Positions 29,362 through 38,500 of a stretch of 64,000 nucleotides of DNA are shown one piece after another. Each line of letters starts with the position of its first letter. Position 1 is the stretch's first letter. The notes below the pieces were generated by a model. The model was given only the letters and a program-made list of their open reading frames with translations. It was not told where the DNA came from and ran no database searches. This DNA is from JACOTK01 sp963743945 (GTDB lineage Bacteria; Actinomycetota; Acidimicrobiia; Acidimicrobiales; CADCSY01), in NCBI GenBank assembly GCA_963743945.1, contig CAVURO010000010.1:493882-557881 (forward strand), written 5' to 3'. The position numbers were made by a program, and so were the translations under genes.

Positions 29362-32115
29362 TCACGGGACTTCCGCTACGTCAGAAAAGGGATTGGGCTC
29401 GGAAGGAGGCACCATACGTGGGCGCTTCGACATCTCCAATGCACCCCACGCCGCGAGAAGAGCAATCGTGGCCAGGACCGGAAGGGCGAAACGATTCCGG
29501 GCCAAGGCCAGTATCGGGGTTGCCAATCCGCTGCTTGCTGAGCTACCGGTGGATGCGTTGGAATTGGATACTGGTTGCGAAACAATGGGCACCGGAAGCT
29601 CCATGCCAGGCAAGCCGGAACGAACAGGACCTGGTGAGGCCTGAGCCCCCGAACCAGGCGAGGAGGATCGTGCACTATCTCCCGCTGCCGGTGGGGTGCC
29701 GCCGGCAGGCGCCACACTTGGCGAATCTGAAGCACCTTCTTCTGCAGGATCTTCGCCACGCGCGAGCACGCCATGACGTACGAACTCCGCCGCATCCATG
29801 GCCTGGGATTGAAGGCGCGGAGGGAGCGGGGCGTAGCCCGGCGGAAGTTGGCCCGGCTTGGAGCCTGGAACCTGGCCAGACCCAGCGGTGTAGTCGAGGA
29901 AAACACCAAACTGCTGCCGATGCTGTTCAGGCTGCGAAAGTGGCGTGATTGCCCCATAGGTGAGGTGAGTCAGTGGGTAGGCGCCCGCCACTTGCGCCTT
30001 GGGATCGGGCTCAAGCACTTGAGGCTCGTCCCTTGGGGACATGGCACCAACCGCTGTGGTCATGCCTTCGACGTCGGCAGCGACGAACTTGCGTCCGGGT
30101 TCGTTGTCACCTGCACGACTCAATCTCGCCATCTGAACGCCATAGCGCGCGGCCGAAGCGGAGTCCGTAATCGAGAGCATCGAACGTGACCCCAACGCAT
30201 GGGGGCCATCTCGCATCCAGATCCTGTCCGTCGTCAACGCGAAAGCGTTGTAAACCGTTCTCGCGCTGTCGTCAGCCGCACGGGTACGCCGCGATGCCTC
30301 TTGAAGAGTCGAGGCATACGGCATCCAGTCGTTTCCACACAAGAGAGGAGGCGTCAGCAACGGAGCATCAGCCGGCGCCGTTTCAGATCTGTGCGGCGGA
30401 CCTTGGTAGCAAAATGCGTCGCTTTTCGGAAACAACTCAGGTACGGGGTCGCCGAACGCGACGTTCCTCGAGTTGGCTGCCGCCGTGGCGGCATAGACCG
30501 GATTGACCCTCATTCCCCATGGGTCAGCCTCACCATCAAGCCAGGATTTGGCCTCCGGGTCAGCAAAAATGTACTCCCAGAGCCGCTGGATATGATCGGC
30601 GTTCCCGGCAGGCAGAATCAGCCCACCAAAGTTCTTCGTATTGGCCCGGAGAATAGAGAACTCCGGGTTGAATTGCAGAAAATCCTGGTCCAGAGCGAGA
30701 TGGCGGGGATTCGTCTTCGCCCACTCGTAAGGTGCAAGGGTCTTGATGCTGACCTGGTCGGAATACGACTGGGTCAAGAGTTTCGCCACAAGCCGGGGGG
30801 TGAGATTGATCTCTGCGACCCTCACACCAGCCAGTGCGTTTGCGGACAACGGGGCTGTGTCTTTCGGTGATCGTTCAACGTTGAAGCCAATGACCGTGGC
30901 CGAGAGAGTCAGTGGGGCATACACCACGGGATCTTCGGGATCAACGAACGAAGGGTCAATCGGTTTGGAAACCACGGCCATACCTGGGCTTCCAAACGTC
31001 TTCGCCAAGAGCTGTTGGCGGGCACGTCCGTCGCCAACAGTGGCGTAGGCGTAGGCCGCTGCTCCCGACGCCGTGCACACCTTGGGCTGCCAACTCGACA
31101 CGGCGATCGCCGCCAACTCCGAGCCCGCTATCTGCCGAGCATCTTGTGAGAAGTCACAAGATGCCTCCAGCGGCCTGAATTCCAAGGGTATGGCTATGCG
31201 GTTCGCCCACGAGTGGGCCGCCAACGGGGAGGTCATAACCCCCCCTTGTGCGCTCGACAACCCGGTGCCTTCATGCTCGTACGCTTGATCGGCCCGCGGT
31301 ACGATCACAAGCCAGCACTTGGGCATTCGAGGCACTCCCCCGCCCGCCGTGGTACGGACCTGGCCACAGCCGAGGCCCGACTGCTCGATCCCAGTCGCCA
31401 CCTCAAAGAGCGCAGCCCCCTGACCACTCGACGACGTTTTCACGCCGGCAACCTCGTTGGTGGTGAAACGATTATAGGAAGGGTTCAGCCAATAGGAACA
31501 GGCTTCATCTCCCTCGTTGCATCTGGCATTGAACTGGGTGCTCACCTCCGTGCCATTGATGGCTCGGAACGGCTTCCATACCCACCCCGTCGATTCGTCC
31601 AAAATGCCGTCACTCACATCAGGACTCGGCCACCGTGTGAACGACACAATTCGATGGTTTGCGTATGAGCCCGGAGGAAACAGGCCGTCAGATGTCAGCT
31701 GTGCGCCGAACACGCACTGCTCGGGTGGCGGACCCGGGTTCTCGCTGTTTGTCCCGTCGTCGTCGCCCCAACATTGCATGAGCTGCAAATAGTTTCCTGC
31801 GAATGCGGTGCCTCCAGACAGCGTCGGCTTACCGCCGGTCCAAGACACCGAGATCGCCTGATTACCGAGATCCTTCGTCTGATTCACCGTGATCTTCAGG
31901 TCGGCAAATTGATCATGCCCGGATACGGTCACCTCCGAGTCCGTCCTTGGCAGTCGGGTGTCCGTTCCTGCTTGACCGACCACGTCCTCACCCGTTGCAG
32001 GGGTCTCACCAGGAGCTGGATGAATCACGAGCATCGTTACGACGGCGACCGCCACCAGCGTGAGGAATACGTTACGTATGCGAGTCGCCACTCCCGACTT
32101 TGCGCCCAGGTTCAT
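29362..32115 (-). CDS. Giant PstS-like membrane-anchored protein
   Basis: 917 residues: N-terminal TM/signal (IRNVFLTLVAVAVVTMLVI), a long unique ectodomain with several Cys, a central-to-C-terminal part resembling PstS (VVYAPLTLSATVIGFNVE, INLTPRLVAKLLTQ, DQDFLQFNPEFSI, ITDSASAARYGVQMA), a Pro/Ser/Gly-rich stalk and a C-terminal TM (FALPVLATIALLAAWGAL). ATG 32115 overlaps the pstS stop as ATGA. Not a recognised family overall; the PstS resemblance is by eye. Position directly after pstS suggests a second anchored phosphate-binding or accessory receptor. Confidence 0.7.
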   Translation of the reverse strand: MNLGAKSGVATRIRNVFLTLVAVAVVTMLVIHPAPGETPATGEDVVGQAGTDTRLPRTDSEVTVSGHDQFADLKITVNQTKDLGNQAISVSWTGGKPTLSGGTAFAGNYLQLMQCWGDDDGTNSENPGPPPEQCVFGAQLTSDGLFPPGSYANHRIVSFTRWPSPDVSDGILDESTGWVWKPFRAINGTEVSTQFNARCNEGDEACSYWLNPSYNRFTTNEVAGVKTSSSGQGAALFEVATGIEQSGLGCGQVRTTAGGGVPRMPKCWLVIVPRADQAYEHEGTGLSSAQGGVMTSPLAAHSWANRIAIPLEFRPLEASCDFSQDARQIAGSELAAIAVSSWQPKVCTASGAAAYAYATVGDGRARQQLLAKTFGSPGMAVVSKPIDPSFVDPEDPVVYAPLTLSATVIGFNVERSPKDTAPLSANALAGVRVAEINLTPRLVAKLLTQSYSDQVSIKTLAPYEWAKTNPRHLALDQDFLQFNPEFSILRANTKNFGGLILPAGNADHIQRLWEYIFADPEAKSWLDGEADPWGMRVNPVYAATAAANSRNVAFGDPVPELFPKSDAFCYQGPPHRSETAPADAPLLTPPLLCGNDWMPYASTLQEASRRTRAADDSARTVYNAFALTTDRIWMRDGPHALGSRSMLSITDSASAARYGVQMARLSRAGDNEPGRKFVAADVEGMTTAVGAMSPRDEPQVLEPDPKAQVAGAYPLTHLTYGAITPLSQPEQHRQQFGVFLDYTAGSGQVPGSKPGQLPPGYAPLPPRLQSQAMDAAEFVRHGVLARGEDPAEEGASDSPSVAPAGGTPPAAGDSARSSSPGSGAQASPGPVRSGLPGMELPVPIVSQPVSNSNASTGSSASSGLATPILALARNRFALPVLATIALLAAWGALEMSKRPRMVPPSEPNPFSDVAEVP
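31139..31164. other. Perfect 11-bp hairpin inside the giant gene
   Basis: GCATCTTGTGA at 31139-31149 is complementary to 31154-31164 around a 4-base loop, within coding sequence. It could stall ribosomes or be chance. Confidence 0.4.
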
Positions 32116-33848
32116 GGCTTGCCTCGAGGGATCGAAAAGGCCCTCCAGGCCAAGGGGGGAGCAACCAGTAGGACGATCAGAAAGAGAAACGCCAGCACGG
32201 CAAGCGTCTGAGAGGCCGACCACCCTGCGGACGCAGGCAACATGGTTTCGGTCGCGACTGCTTGTTCATTATTCGAGCCCGACGATTCGTCGAATCCGGC
32301 AGAATCAGAGGACGGATCAGCGCTCACCGCCGCACAGACACCCGTGTCGAGGTCACAACCAGCGGGTGAACTTGGGCCGGACGAACTGCCCGCCCTACTT
32401 CCAGGGGCGGCCTTACTCGGTGCAGCGGCCCCGCCCTGCGCACCTCCTGTATTGGCCCCAACGGCTGCACCTCCTGCAGCGCCGCCTCCCCCAGATGCGC
32501 CGGCCCCGCCGGCCGACGCGGCCCCTCCTGCCCCCGAACCACTGTTTCGCGTATTGGTCTTCCTCGCACCGCCGGTACCGGTTGCACACTGATCGGGACC
32601 CTGCTTGTCGCAGGCGGCGGGCATCGGTGCATTCGCCGCAAGGAGGTTCGTGCCATCGGGCGAGAAGGTCGGGTTCTTGCACTGCTTGAGGTCAATGTTC
32701 TGCACCTCCACGCCGGGGACCTTTTTGATCTGTTCGAAACTCGCCTGCACGAGATTGATCGGCATGGGTGAATAGCCAAGCGATGCTGATTGCTGTTGTG
32801 CCTGACACATGGCGTAATAGGCAAACGCACCCAGAGTCCGACCCTTTGCCTCATTGAACTGACCCTGCACCTTCGTCGGAAGGATGAAGTAGGAGTACGA
32901 CGAGAGGGGGTAGCTGCGCGGATCGGGGTCGGTATAGACGTCTTCGAGTTCCTGGGTGAGGTATTCCGTGGAGTTCGGGTCGTTATTGATCTTGGCCTTG
33001 AGCAACGAGACCGCCACGTTCTCGGGAGTTGGTTCCGTGTAATGGCCACTTGCGTTGAGCACCTTGACGACGGGAAAGTCGACACCCAGGGCATACGAAT
33101 AGTTCACATACCCGATCGCCCCCTCCGCCTGCGCTTGCGAAACGTAGGTCTGAATACCCGTGTCTCCCGATTGGGCGATGATGCCCGAAATAGTCGGGTA
33201 GTACGACGTCGAGCCACATGCCGGCGCTCTGCCCGATCGCTCACAGAATGCCATCCAGAGTGCGCTGTGTTGATGAGTCATCCACCGCGTGAACTGCGCA
33301 GACGACCCTGAGCCATCGGAGCGCACGACCGGCACAACCGGACGCTCGGGCATGGCCAAACCGGGGTTGTCGGTTTGTATCGCCGGATCGTTCCACTTGG
33401 TGATGATGCCCGTGAAGATCTTCACCACATTTTCGCCTGACAGCCGTAGGTTCGTCACCCTCTGGCCGTTGATCTTGAGGTTGTACATGAAGGAGGTCCC
33501 CCCTGCGGTGATGGGGATGTAGGCATAGCTGTCAGCGGCTGGTCTTTCGGGCTCTGACCCATCTTCGGGTTTGAACTGAAATGGGATATCAGAGGCCGCA
33601 AAGTCAACCGTGCGGTTGAGAAAGTTCTTCCGTCCGGCTGTCGAGCCGCTCGGGTTGTAGTCAACCTTCATGCCGTAGGCCTGCTCGACGTTGACCCTCA
33701 TGGCGTCGATGGCAACAGCAGCCCACGAGGACCCCTCGCCGGAGATGCGTTCGTAGCTCTCAGCCCCAACAGGTGGACCCGCAAGCGACATGAGCAGCGC
33801 GCCTGCGAGCAGCGGCAACGTTGGTCGGAAGAAGTGACGAAGACCCAT
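32112..33848 (-). CDS. pstS: PstS phosphate-binding protein with stalk and C-terminal membrane anchor
   Basis: Phosphate-binding subunit (578 aa). The first ~400 residues are PstS-like: SGEGSSWAAVAID, NPSGSTAGRKNF, FAASDIPF, KIFTGIITKWNDPAI, RSDGSGSSAQFTRW and GAIGYVNYSYA. Instead of a lipobox it has a Sec signal (PPVGAES), and at the C-terminus a ~80-residue Gly/Ala-rich stalk, an acidic/Ser region and a TM helix (TLAVLAFLFLIVLLVAPPLAW). So the binding domain stands off the membrane on a stalk. Start 33848 shares a base with the pstA stop (TGATG). Confidence 0.88.
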   Translation of the reverse strand: MGLRHFFRPTLPLLAGALLMSLAGPPVGAESYERISGEGSSWAAVAIDAMRVNVEQAYGMKVDYNPSGSTAGRKNFLNRTVDFAASDIPFQFKPEDGSEPERPAADSYAYIPITAGGTSFMYNLKINGQRVTNLRLSGENVVKIFTGIITKWNDPAIQTDNPGLAMPERPVVPVVRSDGSGSSAQFTRWMTHQHSALWMAFCERSGRAPACGSTSYYPTISGIIAQSGDTGIQTYVSQAQAEGAIGYVNYSYALGVDFPVVKVLNASGHYTEPTPENVAVSLLKAKINNDPNSTEYLTQELEDVYTDPDPRSYPLSSYSYFILPTKVQGQFNEAKGRTLGAFAYYAMCQAQQQSASLGYSPMPINLVQASFEQIKKVPGVEVQNIDLKQCKNPTFSPDGTNLLAANAPMPAACDKQGPDQCATGTGGARKTNTRNSGSGAGGAASAGGAGASGGGGAAGGAAVGANTGGAQGGAAAPSKAAPGSRAGSSSGPSSPAGCDLDTGVCAAVSADPSSDSAGFDESSGSNNEQAVATETMLPASAGWSASQTLAVLAFLFLIVLLVAPPLAWRAFSIPRGKP

Positions 33849-35059
33849 CAGGTTCCGCTCTGTTCGATCGAAGTGAAGCGGGCAGCCTCCTTGAGGGAAC
33901 GGCCGGCCAACCGACGCGATTGACGGGCAGTGAGGCGGCCGGCTGGGTTCCCCCCCATGATTCGAGCCAACACGAACAAGATCAGAACCAAGATCATCAG
34001 CACAGCTGCGGTGGCGAAGCCCCGTGCCACCATGGCTGGTTGGGGCGATCGCACAAACTCGAACGTGGCGAGGGGCAACGAGACCATTGGGTTCTCGATG
34101 GGGTTCAGGTTCAGTGAGGCGGTGAAACCCGAGGTCAACAGAACGGGCGCTGTCTCACCTACCCCGCGTGCCACGCCAAGGATGATCGACGTTGCCAGAC
34201 CAGAGCGAGCGGTCGGCAACACCACATGCCAAACCGTCCGCCACTGCGGCGCTCCGAGTGCGGCAGAGGCTTCCTTGAGATTTCCGGCGACAAGACGCAG
34301 CACCACGTCCGCAGAGCGGATGATGATCGGTAGCATCATGATGCTCACGGCAAGCGACGCCGCCAGCGATGAACGCTCGAAGCCCAGAACAAGAATCCAC
34401 GTGGCGAAGATGAACAGCCCCGCAAGAATCGAGGGAAGCGCGGTCATTGCATCGACAACGGTTCGCACCAGCCGGGATGCTCGACCTCGTGACTCGTTCA
34501 AGAACACAGCACAGGAAATACCGAGTGGCACCGTGAGGAATATCGCCACGGATATGATGAACAGCGTCCCGACTATGGCGTGGAGAATGCCGCCCGTTGT
34601 CAGCGGATCGGCAGGGCCGGCACTGCTCATGTCCTCCAGGTAAAGGTTCGTATTCCACAGCGCTTCCCGGCCCTTCAAAAGGGTAAAGCCGATCACCGTG
34701 AGCAGTGCCGCGAGGGCGAGAAGTGCACCCGACGTCAGCACCACGGCCATGACCTTGTCGATGACCGCTTGGTGATCGTCGCCCAGGGAAACCAGAAGCG
34801 CGTAGATGCCCAAGAAGAAGACGAAGGCAGCCACGACAAAGCCCAACGGACCAGTCAGGGATGTCAACCGGCCGAACAGGAGCATGGCCAGAGACAATGA
34901 ACTGACGAAGGCTCCGGCAAAATTGAGGAAGTCTTCGCGAGGGACCGCACGCACCATGCGCGGTGGTGCATCGGTGACAGTTCGCACAACGACCGTGGTT
35001 TGTAGCGTCGGTTCGTCGTCCACCAGTGGCTCGCGTTGAAGAAGATCGATTGTTGTCAT
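33848..35059 (-). CDS. pstA: Phosphate ABC transporter permease PstA
   Basis: Membrane permease (403 aa) forming the phosphate channel with PstC. It has several TM helices and the EAA-type loop region (EASAALGAPQWRTVWHVVLPTARSG) followed by GVARGVGETAPVLL, typical of PstA. The first ~100 residues carry extra TM segments before the core. ATG 35059 overlaps the pstC stop as ATGA. Confidence 0.9.
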   Translation of the reverse strand: MTTIDLLQREPLVDDEPTLQTTVVVRTVTDAPPRMVRAVPREDFLNFAGAFVSSLSLAMLLFGRLTSLTGPLGFVVAAFVFFLGIYALLVSLGDDHQAVIDKVMAVVLTSGALLALAALLTVIGFTLLKGREALWNTNLYLEDMSSAGPADPLTTGGILHAIVGTLFIISVAIFLTVPLGISCAVFLNESRGRASRLVRTVVDAMTALPSILAGLFIFATWILVLGFERSSLAASLAVSIMMLPIIIRSADVVLRLVAGNLKEASAALGAPQWRTVWHVVLPTARSGLATSIILGVARGVGETAPVLLTSGFTASLNLNPIENPMVSLPLATFEFVRSPQPAMVARGFATAAVLMILVLILFVLARIMGGNPAGRLTARQSRRLAGRSLKEAARFTSIEQSGT

Positions 35060-36072
35060 GCCTCGCTACTCGCTCCCGATCGTGATCGGGCAATAAAGGC
35101 TGAAGCCGTGAAGTTGACCGCGAGTGTCATCGCGAACAGGACAAGCCCAGCCGCCATCAGCGCGGAGAGACCAAAGCCGGATGCCTCGTTGTAGCGCAAC
35201 GCAATCAGACTGGATACCGAGTTGCCTCCCGCCTCGAGCAAGTTCAAGTTGATGTCGAAGCGAGGAGAAATGATCAACAAGACGGCCACGGTCTCGCCAA
35301 GTGCTCGACCGAGACCAAGCATGGTCCCGCCGATAATCCCTGCTCTTCCGAAGGGAAGCGAGACGATGCGCATCATCCCCCATCGCGTTGCCCCAAGCGC
35401 AAACGCACCCTCCCGCTCGCCTGGAGGCACCTGCGAGAAAACCTCGCGCATGATGGCGCACTGAATGGGCATGACCATCATGGCGACCACAATGCCTGCG
35501 ATGAATGCCGAGGACATGTACACCGTCGGGGTCGCCAAGGGACTATTTCCATCCGCAGTGGGTACTTCAAAAAATGGAACCCACGACAGCCAAGTCGAGA
35601 GCCACCGAGAGAGCCCGACGGTATTTCCCTGCAACAGGTGGACACCCCACAGTCCGTAGACAACGCTTGGAACCGCAGCCATGAGATCAACGAGAGCAAC
35701 AAAGATGGACCGCAACCGGGTAGGTGCGATCTCGGTCACGAAGAGGGCAGTACCCACGGATAGAGGAAGTGCAATTCCCACCGCAACGAAGGCGATCGCG
35801 ACCGTTCCGGTCATGACCGCAGCGATGCCGAACACACCTCGATCGGGCTGCCACTCTGCGGTGGTGAGAAACGACAACCCGGTGGAACGCAACGCTGAGG
35901 TGGCTTGGATGGACAGAAAGAGCCCAACTGCTGCCATGATGGCAAGCACGATGAGGCCGGTGAACGAGATGCCTCCGTGGAAGATTCGATCGCCCGAGTC
36001 GCGACGCTCAACGATGGCGCGAGGCTGGGCCTCGACCTCGGGAGAAGAAGCCGGGACCGTAGTGACGGTCAT
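35056..36072 (-). CDS. pstC: Phosphate ABC transporter permease PstC
   Basis: PstC (338 aa) with six or so TM helices, IQATSALRSTGLSFL, AVPSVVYGLWGV, the EAA loop (REGAFALGATRWGMMRIVSLPFG) and GLGRALGETVAVLLI. ATG 36072 (MTVTTVPASS) is chosen because it leaves 13 bases after the preceding gene; a start at 36114 would overlap it. Confidence 0.9.
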   Translation of the reverse strand: MTVTTVPASSPEVEAQPRAIVERRDSGDRIFHGGISFTGLIVLAIMAAVGLFLSIQATSALRSTGLSFLTTAEWQPDRGVFGIAAVMTGTVAIAFVAVGIALPLSVGTALFVTEIAPTRLRSIFVALVDLMAAVPSVVYGLWGVHLLQGNTVGLSRWLSTWLSWVPFFEVPTADGNSPLATPTVYMSSAFIAGIVVAMMVMPIQCAIMREVFSQVPPGEREGAFALGATRWGMMRIVSLPFGRAGIIGGTMLGLGRALGETVAVLLIISPRFDINLNLLEAGGNSVSSLIALRYNEASGFGLSALMAAGLVLFAMTLAVNFTASAFIARSRSGASSEA

Positions 36073-36085
36073 GATGGACGCACCG

Positions 36086-37069
36086 TCACCCAACCATGGC
36101 AAGAAGCAGAACAATGACGATGAGCACCGCGGTCAGCGGTAGCGCGACGTCAAGGTAGAGAAAATTTGCCCAGTAGGGTTGCTTGGCACTTCGTTCCTTT
36201 GGGGCTTCTTTGGCTACTACTTCGCTCGCGGACTGCAACTCCTGTTGCGCCAGAGACTCGATGGCCGGGAGAACGGCAGTCATCGTCACCGTCCCAGACG
36301 TTGTCGTCGCTTGCACGGAAGCAACGGGTTCGACGACTGGAACGCCGGCGGCAACGGATTCCACAACCGGCTGCGCAATCACCGTGGGCTCAACGAGCGG
36401 CACCGCTGCCGAGGCCCGATCGAGAAGCGGAGCCGTGCCGTTCAGCGGAGCCGTGCCGTTCAGGGGAGCCGTGCCGTTCAGGGGAGCCGTGCCGTTCAGA
36501 GTGAGCAGCTGCGGATCAATAACCGCGCCACTCGCCGCTCCATCAACGATCGGTTCCCAGGCCGCGGTGCCAGAGACCGAGATGTCAGGGAGAGGCATGA
36601 AATCCGCCTCTGCTCCATCAAGGAGCACCTGAAGCATCTGCGCCCTCGCCGCTTCGACGAGTGCCGTCGCTTGATGCTGCGCGCTCGTGACCCTGCGCGC
36701 CGCATCAAGACGCACCTCGATGACTCGGGTTGCCAACTCTCGTCGCGAGTCAGCAAGACGCTGATCGAGGATTTCCCTCAACCACTGCCTGGTCCCCAAC
36801 TCATCTCCACCCTCGCCGAGCACCTTCCCGACATTCAGATCAATCAGGCCGGGTTGGCCGGCCGCTGCTTCGGCCAGGTCTCCCTCTGCGGCCTCTGCGT
36901 CCTTCCGCGCTGCACGTAGATCAAGGGTCAACATCGCGATGCTCGCCCGCGCCGACTGCAACAAGGGCAAGAACTCTGCTTCCCGGGCAACCAGCACCGG
37001 TTCGAGAATCGGAAGCGTCAACTGTTCGAAGACCTCCTTGTCAGTGTGAATGGTGTAGTCGGCGATCAT
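36086..37069 (-). CDS. Unrecognised coiled-coil protein with C-terminal TM
   Basis: I do not recognise this 327-residue protein. Residues ~25-170 are charged, Ala/Glu/Arg-rich helix with coiled-coil character (RRELATRVIEVRLDAARRV, ALVEAARAQMLQVLL). A Pro/Val-rich middle holds four LNGTAP repeats, and the C-terminus is a TM helix (LPLTAVLIVIVLLLAMVG) with no tail. Overall it looks like a cytoplasmic coiled coil hung from the membrane. It overlaps the upstream gene by ATGA and lies 13 bases before pstC, so it should be co-expressed with phosphate uptake. Confidence 0.7.
   Translation of the reverse strand: MIADYTIHTDKEVFEQLTLPILEPVLVAREAEFLPLLQSARASIAMLTLDLRAARKDAEAAEGDLAEAAAGQPGLIDLNVGKVLGEGGDELGTRQWLREILDQRLADSRRELATRVIEVRLDAARRVTSAQHQATALVEAARAQMLQVLLDGAEADFMPLPDISVSGTAAWEPIVDGAASGAVIDPQLLTLNGTAPLNGTAPLNGTAPLNGTAPLLDRASAAVPLVEPTVIAQPVVESVAAGVPVVEPVASVQATTTSGTVTMTAVLPAIESLAQQELQSASEVVAKEAPKERSAKQPYWANFLYLDVALPLTAVLIVIVLLLAMVG
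36428..36499. repeat. 18-bp tandem repeat, four units
   Basis: Four near-identical units of GGAGCCGTGCCGTTCAGG encode LNGTAP repeats in the minus-strand coiled-coil protein; a length-variable linker is likely. Confidence 0.9.
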
Positions 37070-37488
37070 TGGTCCAGTTGCCAGCGAGACGACGACTCAT
37101 GCACCTGTGCAACCTCGAGGTGAGCAGCATCGAGGAGCCGCTGCACTTCGAGATCTGCAGCCGTCCTGATCGAGTCGATGATCTCTTGGTGGCTGCGCTC
37201 CATCTCCACCAATTCGCGCTGTGCCGCCAAGACGAGATCACCCAATTCCGCGGTCACCTCAGGTTGGCGGGCGGCCTTTGCCTTCCGTGCGTGCGCAAGG
37301 CGCAACTTCGTGTCGGCAATCTCGGCCTCGAGACGTGTACGCGCCTCTTCAACCTCGGTAGCAAAACGTTCGACGCTTTCTCGGTCGTACGAAAGCTGCC
37401 AATGGATATTCTCAAGAGAAGGTAGCGAGGTACCCACCGCCCCAGGGGCGTCTTCCCAGCCAGGATCGGTTAGCGAGATATCACTCAT
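37066..37488 (-). CDS. Unrecognised small coiled-coil protein
   Basis: 140 residues, no signal or TM. After a short Pro/Gly start almost the whole protein is predicted helix: VEEARTRLEAEIADTKLRL, then LVLAAQRELVEMERSHQEII and AADLEVQRLLDAAHLEV. The pattern recalls peripheral-stalk or FliH/V-ATPase-E type coiled coils, but I cannot assign a family. ATGA overlaps on both sides couple it tightly to its neighbours. Confidence 0.68.
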   Translation of the reverse strand: MSDISLTDPGWEDAPGAVGTSLPSLENIHWQLSYDRESVERFATEVEEARTRLEAEIADTKLRLAHARKAKAARQPEVTAELGDLVLAAQRELVEMERSHQEIIDSIRTAADLEVQRLLDAAHLEVAQVHESSSRWQLDQ

Positions 37489-38264
37489 GCGCCACTCCTT
37501 ACGTAACGGCGGAGGCGGCTGAACCCCTGCTGCTCGTATAGCTCGCCCCAGAAGGTCTGGCGAGAATCAAACACAGCGCCACAATCAGTTGGATGCGACA
37601 AGAAGGCATCAAGCTTGACCATGTCAGGCTTGATGCGGCTACCCAAAGGGTCTGGTGGCGCCTCCGTTCGCATCGCGGCAGCTCCATGCTCATCCGACTC
37701 TCTTTGCCCGCCCACAAGGCTCTGCCAAAGATCAGTCGCGGACTTCCCAGGCTCTGACCTGTATTGCATGGGCACCCATTCGACCGCCATGACACGGGTC
37801 AGCGCTTCAGTGCCAACGCCCGTCGACTTCAAGGTGTGCCACGCCCTGATGGTCGCCGCAGCAACCGCCGACGACGCCTCCGTTTGCGCTTCACGGATCT
37901 TGGCCTCGATTTCCGCCCTACCCGCCTGCAACATGGCATCGATCGAAGCGAGAAACGCCGCAGGAGGGACGGGCGCAGGCTTCTCGGGAATGACTTCCAC
38001 CTCCTGCTCTGCAGCATCGGCTTCCGCGCTCAGTGCGTGAAGCTGGGAGACAAGAGTCGTCAAGCCAGTGCTTCGCTCCTGAGCCCATCGCGCAACGAAC
38101 TCGACGTCTTCACCAACCGCAGCGAAAACGCCAGGAGGTGCAACAACGGGACGAGGGGACATGCGGGGCACCGTACCAATGGCATCGTGAATCTCGATTG
38201 AACGCAACGTGAACGATTTCAGCAGCGCCCGATTTTCTTCCGCAAAGTGACGAGACCATGACAC
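37485..38264 (-). CDS. Unrecognised helical protein, first gene of the phosphate block
   Basis: 259 residues, first gene behind the PHO boxes. It has a possible coiled coil around residues 75-150 (LHALSAEADAAEQEVEV, RAEIEAKIREAQTEASSAV) similar in texture to the next two genes, and a C-terminal globular-looking part (FWGELYEQQGFSRLRRYVR). No TM or signal. GTG 38264 has a weak ribosome-binding site. Unknown function; the three genes probably act as one module. Confidence 0.66.
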   Translation of the reverse strand: MSWSRHFAEENRALLKSFTLRSIEIHDAIGTVPRMSPRPVVAPPGVFAAVGEDVEFVARWAQERSTGLTTLVSQLHALSAEADAAEQEVEVIPEKPAPVPPAAFLASIDAMLQAGRAEIEAKIREAQTEASSAVAAATIRAWHTLKSTGVGTEALTRVMAVEWVPMQYRSEPGKSATDLWQSLVGGQRESDEHGAAAMRTEAPPDPLGSRIKPDMVKLDAFLSHPTDCGAVFDSRQTFWGELYEQQGFSRLRRYVRSGA

Positions 38265-38437
38265 TTCGATGAATTCAAATCAAACATCCCACCAATGTGG
38301 AAGGGCGGAAGTGACCGAACACCAACCCTGGTGGTTTGCCGAATGACGAAACCTTCGTGGAAGCGCTGACGATCCCGGCCATCAAGATGGCTGCCTGACC
38401 GAAGGGTCGGGGATTGATCGCAAGTTAGCAATGCGTG

Positions 38438-38470
38438 GGTGAAGCCCTGTTGAACAGGTGGTGAAATCGA
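38438..38470 (-). promoter_or_regulatory. PHO box 1: three 11-bp direct repeats
   Basis: GGTGAA at 38438, GTTGAA at 38449 and GGTGAA at 38460 are spaced exactly 11 bases (TTCACC/TTCAAC/TTCACC on the minus strand). This matches the actinobacterial PhoP direct-repeat operator and faces the minus-strand phosphate block. Confidence 0.82.
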
Positions 38471-38500
38471 CCGGGCGGCAACCGGTCGCATTTCGCTCCC

